A stretch of DNA of 64,000 bases, taken from assembly GCA_035235625.1 (NCBI GenBank), contig CP141145.1, forward strand, positions 42,388,668 through 42,452,667, in the 5' to 3' direction. Below are positions 24,862 to 35,159 of the stretch, one piece after another. Under the pieces are notes generated by a model. That model saw only the letters and a program-made list of their open reading frames with translations, searched no databases and was not told the DNA's origin. Each line of letters opens with the position of its first letter. The stretch's first letter is position 1. A program made the translations under genes and the position numbers. Origin of the DNA: Saururus chinensis (taxonomy: Eukaryota; Streptophyta; Magnoliopsida; Piperales; Saururaceae).

Positions 24862-25562
24862 ATGGGTAAATCAAGGATGAAGTACATCACGGACTCCTTG
24901 TTCAACTACCCTATGCACAAATTGCCCTTACTAACAAGGGAAAGGGGTAGCAAGGGCACTCTAGTTATCGAGATTTCGGACTCAGATTACTTCGTTTTCT
25001 CCTACTCTCCTTCTACTCATTCAGATCGTAGTGAGGAAGTCTGTGAGTCCAACACACCTATTGAGATATCAACTGACATCAATGTGGCCTACACTCCAAC
25101 GTCACCGAGTGACACAGTAGAGGTGTATGCCACCTATCCTCTTGCTACACCCTATGAAGTAGTAGAAGAGCATGTTTCTTATACCCATACTACGCCTCCC
25201 AGTAGTGACATTGTGGAGGTATATGTGATCTTCGACTCACCCCTAGCTTCCATGTGGTGGAAGAGTCAGAGAATGAGCTGTTTGAAGATGACGAGTCTAA
25301 AAGTCAAGTGGAGGGACCTAAGAGGAAATGGGACTTCGACCAAAATGAAGTGTTCCCATCCGAGGAGTCAAAGATGCCTCCACCTGCATCAGATGCATCA
25401 GAAGAGGGTGAGCATGAGGCCCAATGTTGCCTCATGGTTCTGGAATCCTCACAAACTAAGTACCTTGGTGGCAACAGGTGCCTACTTTGTGGGCGTTCAA
25501 ACCATTTTGTCTTCGCATGCCCAAAGACAAAGTCAGACAATGGCAGTCACTCAGTTATATGA
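24862..25562 (+). pseudogene. Acidic zinc-knuckle ORF upstream of a decayed gag (retroelement-associated)
   Basis: From ATG 24862 one frame runs to about 25250 and, after a probable 1-2-base frameshift, a second frame continues to 25562. The first part contains three related blocks around VEVY/VEEH (SDTVEVYATYP, YEVVEEHVSYTH, SDIVEVYVIFD). The second is strongly acidic (VEESENELFEDDES) and ends with a CCHC zinc knuckle, CLLCGRSNHFVFACP. A decayed Tekay-like gag begins 220 bp downstream with its own knuckle. I do not recognise the protein; an extra retroelement ORF or a captured host exon are both possible. Confidence 0.5.
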
Positions 25563-25780
25563 GTGATCTTAACAACCCTAGAAGTTGTTTCTTTTGCTAG
25601 TTTGGATATGTTAGTTTAGTTAACCTTTTTTTCAAAGTTTATACATATATGACTTTTGGCTTGTTTTACCTAACATCTTTTGTAGTAGTAAAAATTGTGT
25701 GGTTTATATTAAACTTTGAAGTGTTTATGATTTTTTTTCTTTTGTGTCTACTTAAAATTTATTTTTTAAACTTGTATTTA

Positions 25781-26830
25781 GATGTCACCTACTAGTGGCG
25801 AGGATGTGCTACCATCAGATAGTTCCACCCCTGCAAATACCATGGACTAGAGTATTGTTGCAACAAAGGATAGTATGTCTAACCTCCTTGAGTTGATGAT
25901 GCAAAGGATAACAAAATGTCTTCAGTCTCAGGGATATCAAATCATGCCATCTGACAAGATGGGAGAGAGTAGTTAGGGCAAGATAAACTTATCGAAGAGA
26001 TTCAATAAGCTTGTGCAAGCATTCACTAGAGAGAATGGCCCTAAGGTCGCAGAAAAATGGACCTTTGAATGTAAGCAAAGTTTTAAAGTGATGAAGGTCT
26101 ATGCTGATTGGAAAATATATTTGCCATGTTATCCATGAATTAGTGGGATCTTTCTGGTGGCCTACTATGGAGAGGAATTTCTTCCCCAACAGCAATAACA
26201 TTAAGTGGAAAAAGTTCTGCGATGTACTGTATGACAAGTACTTTCATCCTCATGTCCAAGAGAAATAAGAATTTTTGGACCTCCAATAAGAGGGAATGAC
26301 AATGGGGCAATATGAGAATAAATTCATCTAGTTGCACATTTTACTTCTAACTCCTGTCCCACTAAATTGAAAAAGGCATTGATACTTTTAAGAGGCTTGA
26401 GCAACGGTGTATGGAATCGGGTGGTAGGGTTCCAACCTACCACTTTTGTAAAAGCAGTAGAATTATCCTCCATCTTGAAGCAAGACCACAAGGAGTATGT
26501 CGAGGAACAGAAGGAACACGATCAAAATAGTGGTTCATAGCTAGAAAACACGAAGAGGAAATTTCAATCAGACAACCATGGTGGGAATCATAAGTTCTAG
26601 AAAGAGTCTACCTCTTAAGCTCAATCATCAGGATAGAAGATGGGAAAATGCACTAAATGTAATCAATTTCATCCTTGTGGTTCATGCTACTTCGTGGAGG
26701 GATGATGATTCTCGTGTTGTGAACTAGGGAACAAGGTAGGAGAGTGCCCAAAAAAGAACGAGCGGGAGGAGCTCAAGGCCAAGAAAAAACCTAAGGTCTA
26801 AGGCTGAGTCTTTTCTATCACTCTAGAGGA
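25781..26830 (+). pseudogene. Decayed gag of a Tekay/Del-like Ty3/gypsy element
   Basis: Frame fragments with several stops spell a chromovirus gag: a dimerisation-like region (VLYDKYF-type and EFLDLQ then EGMTMGQYENKF), then a zinc-knuckle relic with CTKC and ECPKK near 26650-26760. No protease or RT follows; the copy stops before the MITE at 26941. Confidence 0.65.
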
Positions 26831-26940
26831 AGTAAAAATGTCTAATGCCATCATCAAAGGTACACTTATAATTCTAGATAAGATTGCTATAGTACTTATA
26901 AAAGAGACTTTTAATTAGGGCATTCAGTTATTCCAAGATA

Positions 26941-27133
26941 CTCCCTTTTTCCTATGTTAATAGCTTCATTTGGGAAAAATATTTATCTCATATTAATAGC
27001 TTCATTTGGATTAATTTAAGTAGTTGGTCACTTAAAAAGCATTTTATAAGCTTTATTTCCATTCTCTTATCTGTGGCTCTCACTATTTAATAAAAATCAC
27101 TATTTTCCTAAATAGAGATATTAATGAAGGGAG
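26941..27133. mobile_element. 193-bp MITE, intact member of the family split at 1.1/11.6 kb
   Basis: Starts CTCCCTTTTTCC and ends GAAGGGAG, giving short inverted ends. The interior phrase ATTAATAGCTTCATTTGG is doubled. It separates the gypsy gag relic from the Copia relic. Confidence 0.55.
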
Positions 27134-27138
27134 CATTT

Positions 27139-27490
27139 ATATATTGACTGGGCTGATAATTCTCTTAATAGAAGATCCGCAAGTGGTACATGCATCTTTT
27201 TGGGACTCAATATTATTTTTGGGTCTGCAAAGAAGCAAAGCAAAATACTCTCTAAATATCTCAATTGGCTATCGAAATCTCTTGGCTACAAATTCTATTT
27301 GTAGATCTTCATCTTCCTTGGCTACTAAACCTATTTTATTCTCCAATAAATTCTCAGCAATTTCACTCCCTCTTAATCTAGTGTTTTCATGTTAGAATGA
27401 AACACTTAGAGGTAGATCATCATTAATTGTTCATCATGTCTCTTCAGCACACCAGTTACCTGACCCATTTACTAAACCTCTCAAAAGTTT
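27139..27490 (+). pseudogene. Copia (Ty1) RNase H / pol C-terminus relic
   Basis: Frame fragments resemble the end of plant Copia pol: YIDWADN, a RRSASGTCIFLG-like block, AKKQSK, then FSNKFSAISL and HVSSAHQLPDPFTKPL, the relics of the DN-SAI-L and QLAD-FTKPL motifs. There are frameshifts and stops and no upstream RT, so it is a dead 5'-truncated fragment. Confidence 0.75.
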
Positions 27491-28422
27491 CTGATTACAG
27501 TATTTACTGCTCAAGTTTATGGTGAACCTCATGAACTTGAAGGAAGCCATAAAGATACATCTGATTGAGTTAAACGTTCAAGTCAAACCTTCACATATCA
27601 ACAGTGACTTAGTTTACCATTAGCTGCTAATAATTGCTGTAACAGAATTAGTTGTTTCAACTGTTATCATTTTAAGACAGCTTATGCGTAACTGTATACT
27701 GACCCTGCTCAAATGAGGGTATAAATAATTTTAACTCTGGCAGGCTCAATTGAGCTAGAATTTTAATAGAGTAAAAAATTCATTTGCAGAGCTACGCATT
27801 TGCCATTTCAACCATGTGCAGCATTGATGGCTTTATTGTCGAGAACTTGCGCAGAGCAGCACATCATTCCTCTCAAACCTGATGCGTAAAAATAAGAAGT
27901 TTCCCAATGCGAAGTGCCATGGAGCGTGCATGGCTTACCTAACAGCAAAAATCAGGTTGTCCACACATGTAGTCTCAAGGACATTAAATAAAAATTTAAA
28001 AGCCAATTTACTTTGTACAGATTGGTCTTTCCTAGCTCATACTATAGTCCTGAAGCCACATCTTATGTAATTTTAACGTTAAAGGAAGAGAAAGTAAAAA
28101 ACTGTTTCTTGCGTTTTACTTCTCTTCGTTATTTCAGATAAGGAACATTAGACATTGATAGTCTGGACAAGATGTCAAGAACTCCGAAATATGGTCAACT
28201 TCTCAGTTAACTTGTCCGGGCTCTCACAATGAAGGCAGGAAGAAGAAAAATAGCATTACGATGAAAAATGCTGACCACGAACAAAGCATGAACCAAGCTG
28301 TTGAAGCAGCAAAGAAGCATGTCAAGTGACTGTAAGTCACCAAGATCCACATATAAGTTATAACTGGCTTTTGATAACAACCCAACAGGCAAGTCGTACG
28401 TGCACTCTTCTTGTCATAGTCC
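27491..28422. other. Intergenic region upstream of the FAS1 gene
   Basis: I see no gene or clear repeat. The promoter of the FAS1 gene must lie here, but no convincing TATA box was found. Confidence 0.4.
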
Positions 28423-29151
28423 ATGGCTGTTTTCCTGACGTTCATTTTGTTAGCCACCCTCGTCTTACCAGCATCAGCAGCCGAAGGGCCGACGACAGAT
28501 CTAGACCTCTCAGTCGCCATTAAACAGATGCAAACCGCCAACTATTTCACATTCGTGACGCTGATCAACATGCTGCAGGACCAGGTTCCACCAAACATCA
28601 CCTTCCTTATGCCGAATGACCGCACACTTTCATCGGTTTCTCTATCGACAAGTGAAGTTCCGGACTTCCTCTTGAGGCATTCTATTCCTTCACCCCTTGT
28701 CTTTGATTACCTGATCCATTTCCCAACTGGATCCATCATTCCCACTCGCAAACCAGATTATATGCTGAGAGTTATCAATGAAGGAAGACAAAGATTTTAC
28801 CTCAATAATGCTCGTCTTATGAGTCCTAATATCTGCTTCAGTGGATCCTCAATCAAATGCCACGGTATAGATTCTGTACTAGAAGCGCCTCCACCCGCAG
28901 GAAACATATCCACTCCATCACCACCTTGCATTTTGTCTAATAATAGTTGCTCCGCAGTTGCTCCAACCATGTCACAACCGTCAGCTCGGCCGCCGGTACC
29001 ACTTCCGAATCTGACTAGTGTTCTCAGTCCACCACCTGTTGTTTTTGATCCAACGGGGCATAATTCAGAGTCTTCCCAACTGTTTTATGGAGGGTTATTA
29101 AATATGATTACATGCCTTTTAGTATTTCTGATCACAGGAATTAAGATCTAA
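28423..29151 (+). CDS. Fasciclin-like (FAS1 domain) cell-surface protein
   Basis: An uninterrupted 242-residue ORF. Residues 1-20 are a signal peptide (hydrophobic core LTFILLATLVLPASA). A single FAS1 domain spans about 28-155: the H1-like block ITFLMPNDRTLSS at 59-71, a central LLRHSIPSPLVFDYLIHF segment and an H2-like block ending CHGIDSVL at 146-153. Then comes a Pro/Ser-rich stretch (155-210) with repeated SP, PP and AP dipeptides typical of arabinogalactan glycosylation, N-glycosylation sites (e.g. N58, N161, N196) and a hydrophobic C-terminus (223-240), likely a GPI-anchor signal. This resembles the single-domain FLA19-21-type or unclassified FAS1 proteins of plants, which act at the plasma membrane/cell wall in adhesion. 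The exact orthologue is not assignable by eye. No intron, as is common in this family. Confidence 0.88.
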   Translation: MAVFLTFILLATLVLPASAAEGPTTDLDLSVAIKQMQTANYFTFVTLINMLQDQVPPNITFLMPNDRTLSSVSLSTSEVPDFLLRHSIPSPLVFDYLIHFPTGSIIPTRKPDYMLRVINEGRQRFYLNNARLMSPNICFSGSSIKCHGIDSVLEAPPPAGNISTPSPPCILSNNSCSAVAPTMSQPSARPPVPLPNLTSVLSPPPVVFDPTGHNSESSQLFYGGLLNMITCLLVFLITGIKI

Positions 29152-29239
29152 TTATAGGACCTGTGTTTGCAATTTGTAACTAAAAACTAGCTACCATAAA
29201 TTGGGATTTTAACTGTTCAAATTCGGGTATTTTTGAAAG

Positions 29240-29270
<31 letters not shown>

Positions 29271-30366
29271 TTAGTTGAAAATTGGGGTGTCAAATTTCAC
29301 CCTTTTATGTAGATGTACATAATTGCATCAGTAGACCCTGCAACAGGGAATACCCTACTAGGCTACTAGCTAATCTGAGGATAAGACTTCTATGACGATG
29401 TTTATACAGATCAAGGAAATTCGTTTATCGACCTCATAGTTGATGTGTTAGCATATTACTTGGGAGGTAGTCTTAACAAATAACAAAAACCCACTATTTT
29501 TATGTATTTTTGTCACCTCCCTACCTTGCCGTGGCCAGGAATTACAGAGAAGTGCAAATTTCAGAAACCAAAGTAGAGGTGTTTTAATTTGTAAGCATTG
29601 CTCACAAAGAATAGATTGATATGTCTACATGAATATTATGATTCGGTACCATAACCCAATAAAATTAACTTTTTTGTGAAATTGCTCCATTAAACAGCTC
29701 TGCTAGCTAATACCAGCAATTCCATTATTTCCATTTTGAAAAATATTTACTCTGCCATAAATTTTTTTAGATATGACGTTGTTGGTAAAATATTATAAAT
29801 TTCACCCTCAACTTGAAGGGGCTATTGGAGAGGTCAATCATTTTTAATGAGCTTTATTGACATTATGGAAAGCAGAATGAAAAAAAATTATAAATATTGG
29901 GAATATTTGACCTCCACATTTGAGGTGACTTCTATTAAGGATGATGACCGTTCTATCCAGCCATTCAATAAAATTCTCTGAGCCTATTTAGGAGCTACAG
30001 CGTGTACGGGGCAGACATTGGGACTGTTGATTACTGTTGCATCACTGCATAACATTTCCCTTTGAGCTGCCTTCTATATCTTTGTTTCTTGAGTCAATTT
30101 ACATCCTCTTGCTGAATCAATGAAATGCATATTCAGAGTTATGAAATAATTAAGTGGAAGCTACAGCATAGCGATCGACCACTAGACGAACAAGCAGACA
30201 AACAAGGATAAGCAAGTGGCCCCGCTCAAGACCCGAGACCATTTAGCAGCCTCACAATCCCTACAGCACAATCCGAGTCCAGCCAATAACGAGTAGCCGG
30301 GAAAAATATCGACATGCATCCCACCCCCCATACGAACAGCGCGCAGCCAACCAGAGCAGTGCAGCG
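29152..30366. other. Intergenic region between FAS1 and FBPase genes
   Basis: Contains the CT/CA microsatellite at 29240-29268 and the FBPase promoter. A GATAAG I-box-like sequence lies at 30207-30212 and a CCAAT at about 30279, both common in light-responsive promoters, but short motifs like these occur by chance. Confidence 0.45.
29240..29268. repeat. (CT)n(CA)n microsatellite
   Basis: About seven CT units pass directly into about seven CA units. Confidence 0.9.
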
Positions 30367-32006
30367 ATGGTGGCCGCCGTTCCCACTCCCTCCCAGCTCC
30401 TCCTTTCCGCCACCCGTTCCACCTCCCGCCTATCCCCTCTCCAGCACAGCGGCTTCGCCGCTACTGCCCGGGTCAAGAGATACAGTCACTATGCTGGTGG
30501 GTCTAGTGCCAGCATCCAGTGCGCGGCGGTGGGCACAACGGCGGTGGCAGAGACCAAGAGGAAGAGCGGATACGAGCTCCAAGCTCTGACCAGCTGGCTG
30601 CTCAAGCAGGAACAGGCCGGGAATATCGACGCGGAGCTCACTATAGTCCTCTCTAGCATCTCCATGGCTTGCAAGCAGATTGCTTCCCTGGTGCAGAGGG
30701 CCGGCATATCAAACCTGACCGGCGTTCAGGGCGCCGTTAACGTGCAAGGGGAAGATCAGAAGAAGCTAGATGTTGTCTCTAACGAGGTCAGTATGGTCAC
30801 CCTTGGGCCACTTCAGTGTTTATGCCATAAATAATGAATTCAAACCTTGATGAAGCCAATTTTATACAGTTATCGTACATCTTTATATGCATGAATACGG
30901 TCCAGTCATTTGCCGGGTTCCAATGGCCACTGGCTTACATGGAACTAATTATTGCAACTAAGAGGATAAGCAGAGATCGTTACTTCAAATTGCCGTGACA
31001 ATTTTTACAGGTCTTCTCTAATTGCCTGAGATCAAGTGGGCGGACAGGGATTATTGCCTCGGAGGAAGAAGACGTACCAGTTGCAGTGGAAGAAAGTTAC
31101 TCGGGTAACTACATAGTGGTGTTCGACCCACTGGATGGATCCTCTAACATTGACGCCGCTGTTTCAACCGGCTCCATATTTGGAATATATAGCCCCAACG
31201 ATGAATGCCTTGCTGACGCTGGGGACGGTGATACAGTAAGGCTCACTACTCTTTACCTTTCCGTTGTAGTATTTCAGAATGCATATGAAAAGAATCCGTA
31301 ATTCAGCACAGCCTAACTATGAAAATTGTGAACTTGGGTGCAGCTTGATCAAGTAACGCAGAAGTGTGTGGTCAGCGTCTGTCAGCCTGGCAGTAATCTG
31401 CTGGCTGCAGGATACTGTATGTACTCGAGCTCAATCATCTTCGTGCTTTCCATTGGGAACGGCGTGTTCGCATTCACACTGGACCCTATGTACGGCGAAT
31501 TCGTGCTGACCCAAGAGAACATCCAAATTCCCAAGAGTGGCAAAATCTATGCCTTCAATGAGGGAAACTACCAGCTGTGGGACGACAAGCTGAAGAAGTA
31601 CATGGACGATCTAAAAGACCCGGGGCCCTCCGGAAAGCCTTACTCCGCTCGATACATTGGCAGTTTGGTCGGGGATTTCCACCGGACGTTGCTCTATGGA
31701 GGCATATATGGGTACCCAAGAGACAAGAAGAGCAAGAATGGGAAGCTGAGGCTCCTGTATGAGTGCGCTCCTATGAGCTACTTGGTGGAGCAAGCTGGAG
31801 GTAAGGGTTCTGACGGCCACGGGAGAATCCTTGACATCATGCCCGAGGAGGTAAGAAAATTGAAAAATAAGTCTCATGTTGAAACCAGACCAATCATATT
31901 TGCCTCCAGACTGACTAATTTGTGTTCCTGACAGATTCATCAACGCGTCCCGCTCTTCATTGGAAGCGTGGAGGAAGTGGAAAAACTTGAGAAGTATTTG
32001 GCATGA
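30367..32006 (+). CDS. CFBP1: Chloroplast fructose-1,6-bisphosphatase (redox-regulated)
   Basis: Four exons, 30367-30786, 31011-31235, 31344-31850 and 31935-32006, all GT-AG and phase 0, encode 407 residues ending KLEKYLA. The enzyme hydrolyses fructose-1,6-bisphosphate to fructose-6-phosphate in the Calvin cycle and plastid starch synthesis. Residues 1 to about 50 are Ser/Ala/Arg-rich, as in a chloroplast transit peptide. The metal/substrate motif FDPLDGSSN is at 178-186, GDFHRTLLYGGIYGYPRD lies in exon 3, and LYECAPM precedes EQAGGKGSDG. The plastid-specific regulatory loop is present with cysteines 206, 223 and 228, the counterparts of the thioredoxin-f-reduced Cys153/173/178 of pea, so this is the light-activated cpFBPase I, not the cytosolic form or the cysteine-poor plastid isoform. 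The loop is three residues shorter between the first two cysteines (17 versus 20). All exons look intact and functional. Confidence 0.97.
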
Positions 32007-34239
32007 AATACACACATGGCTGACAATTTTAATTAACTTGATTCTGATCAGGTATATTGTAATGTCATATTCATTACATTTTATTTAAAGATTGAGTTCA
32101 CAGGAGTATAAAGGAGAAACACCTTCAGTTTAACTCGTCTTGACAGTAGGTGCTGCAAGGAATTTCCAAACTAGCTAGCTGGTAGACATAATTCACTCCT
32201 CAAACATGAACGAGACCGCATTCAACTTTGGCTACGTAGCATCTTAATCTTGCTGTGTATGTCACAACATACAACCTTCACTCATTTTCCCTGTTGGATA
32301 TAGAAATCCAAATTTGAGTCTTCCAAGTGGAAGTGGCAGAAGTGCTCTCTAGTCTCTATATGCTTATAACAAGAGTGCAACCGATCGAGTCATTTTTGTC
32401 TGCGCGCTTTTAAATTGTATGTCGTTTGTAAGGTTCATTAACCAAATAATCAATTCAGTACTTTAGGTCAACGACATCGGTTCAGTCTAAGGAAATACCT
32501 GATGAATTAGTACCCGAAAAGAAGGAACGGATGAATTTAGGAAAGTAATTGCTGGAAATGAGAACCACTCCATCTAAATTGGCTGAAGCAGTCATACGAG
32601 GATCCGCGTGTGGGAAGCCTATAAAAGGTCTCTTAAAACTCTGGCATACTCCTGTCGTCTATGGTTTTGAATTTCATTCTGTAGCCTTTGACAGCTGCTT
32701 GTAATCCACTTTGAGATCTTCGGACTGGATTACAAGCACTTAAGGGGCTGTGTCTGTGGATTAAGAAAAAAAAGGCTCCCTAATGAGTAATAACAGCAGC
32801 CACCTACGAACTGGGCTCAAATTAATCTGGCCCACGTAATCTGTAACATGAAGTGCGAAGAGTTCAATGTTTGACGACCAATGGAACACTTAAAAGGACT
32901 TGACTACGATCCAATATGAAAAAAGAAAAAACAGGAGAAGAAGAAAAAGAGAAGGGCGAAGAGTCCATCTTCAAGCTTTCAAAGCTCTCCCAAACCTCTA
33001 GAGGCAAAAAAGGAGAAGAAGAAGACCGAGTTTACGGAACTCCTAGGCGAGATGGACTTTTGTGGGCACAAAGAGTAAAGGGGAACAGAACCGGAAAGTC
33101 CTATCCCCAACAAACCCATCATTCGGCAAATACAAAAAGAGAGGAACGACTCCCCTTTATCCCTCTCCATGCCATTCTATTCCTCTATGATCTCTCTCTC
33201 CCTCAAGCCATATCTCTCTCACTTGGTCTCTTTTAAACTTCCATCTTTAAGTCTTTAAAGCTCTCTCCAACCCGTGTAGGCATAGAGAAAGAAGAAGGAA
33301 AGAGAAGAAGAAGAAGGGTTGCAACTGTAAAGTAGTGTACCAGCGAAAGCAAGGAGAGGGCATGAGCCTTTGGGGTAGAACCGTGAGAAAAATTAAATCT
33401 TTAAACAATTATCTATATAAATGCAATGAGAATATAAAGATTCTAATTACCTGCATGAGGTAATTAATCAATTAGAATTGAAGCAAATGAGTAATACACA
33501 CGAACTTTTAAGGTTGATGAGCCCAAGGATGCCTTGATCTTTCACTCTGACGCCCAATAAAAGAATTGAATAGCAATTCATTTAAGAAATTTTTTTAGAA
33601 ATAGACTCAACAAATGTCGAAAATACAAAAATAGGCAAGGAAAAACGATTTTGCACAATTAGACTTACTATAATTAACTATACACTATGTCATTCACATA
33701 GTTACACAATAATATGCATTTGGCTTTCATTTTTAATCGTGATATGCCTTGTAAAAAAAGTACATAGCATTCATACGTGTAGGAGACCCATATACCTCTT
33801 AGCACGTCGAAGCTTCAAAAGGTGTGAGTAAATTGTAGCTCTTGGTGGGTGCAGATTTTCCACCTCACTAGAAGCATTTTCAAAGAGAAAGCAAAAAGGT
33901 TAGCACAACAAAAATAATGTGAAATGAGAAGAGTTAACACAACAAAAATAATGTGATTTGATTTGTTCAGATATTAAGTCTATATGAGATAAAGCTCAAA
34001 TTTCCTTATTCCATAACACCCACATATTCCAGTCCATGCTCACGACAATATAACACCAATGACAATTTACCATCATAATCCAATCAATCCATCTTCAGTT
34101 TTCTTTAATCTTAATTCAACATACCCTTGATATACCAAATTGTATGCAAAAGAGAAAACCATGACATCCACCAACACAAAGTTTTCAAAAAAAAAAACAT
34201 TAAAAATATAGTTTTTCTCTTCCAATACATACAAATGCA
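32007..34239. other. Intergenic region downstream of FBPase
   Basis: Begins with the FBPase 3' UTR. No gene is supported. At 32910-33320 a purine-rich then CTCT-rich stretch gives only low-complexity ORFs. An 85-bp phrase at about 33588-33672 (TTTTTTTAGAAATAGACTCAA...) recurs directly at about 34254-34336, starting the repeat-rich region that follows. Confidence 0.45.
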
Positions 34240-34387
34240 GGTGGTATCTGGGAATTTTTTTAGAAATAGACTCAAAAAATGTCAGAAATACAAAAATAAG
34301 TCAGAAAAAATAATTTTGCACAATTAGACTTACGCACATTCGACTTTCCCACACGCATGCTTGAATTACCGATAATACCCTTAGGCT

Positions 34388-34710
34388 ATATATATATAAA
34401 AAGATGAAATCCCTCATGGGAGATGAAAAGACCCGACAGCAGATCCCCCTCCGAGAGCCACCATCCTCCTCTCCTCCTCCCCCATCTCCTCTATCATCTT
34501 CTCCTAGATACGAGAGCCGCCATCCTCCTCCCCCGTCTCAACCATCATCTTCTCCTAGATACGGGAACCGCCATATGCTCTTCGTCATTTCCACATCTTC
34601 TCTGTCCAATCAAAGAAGGTCCCTCGTCCACTTAGATCATGCACCGGCATGATCGAACCCAATTCATCTGTCATAGCAGGGTGATCGAAAAATGGCTACA
34701 GGGTTTGAGG
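34388..34710 (+). other. Possible promoter and first exon of an unidentified transcription unit
   Basis: TATATATATAAA at about 34388-34399 precedes a Pro/Ser-rich stretch with a doubled CTTCTCCTAGATACG phrase, then an ATG at 34693 reading MATGFE directly before a GT at 34711. The next good acceptor before exon-like sequence is TTCACTGCAG near 36336. The whole is speculative; no protein family is recognised. Confidence 0.2.
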
Positions 34711-35159
34711 TGTGTATTTTTTGAAATACTGCTTTGTTAGCGTCCTAATATAGGTTATAGATATATCCCTTCATATTGAGTATATGTAAAATGTGTAGTT
34801 TAGTTAAAAGCAGGACAATTTATGTTTGGTTTGATTTTCACTAACATAGGGTGCAAAACCAGGGTCTTATGACTTGGTTGAGTAATGTTAGTTTGTGTTG
34901 AAAAATATATAATTTATGAAATATTTAGTTATATAGTTTGTGCTAAAAAATATATGAGAGAAAAGGGATTCAATATCTGTTTTCTTTGGGTCTGGTTGTT
35001 TGCTACAATTTCTCATTAAATGGGCGGTCAGATTGTATCACTTGGGTTTGTAATGTATAGATGTATTTTGATTGTTTATGATGAATTATGTTCTTCCAAG
35101 GTTATATAATAAACAAATTCAGGGTAAATGTAATGGATTATGTATTTTTCTTGTATGTT

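Noticed and set aside
30261-30707. Minus-strand ORFs over FBPase exon 1
   Set aside because: Antisense shadows of a well-supported coding exon.
34404-34652. Proline/serine-rich protein
   Set aside because: Its ATG lies only a few bases after the TATA box, and its composition comes from a doubled CTCCTC-rich phrase.
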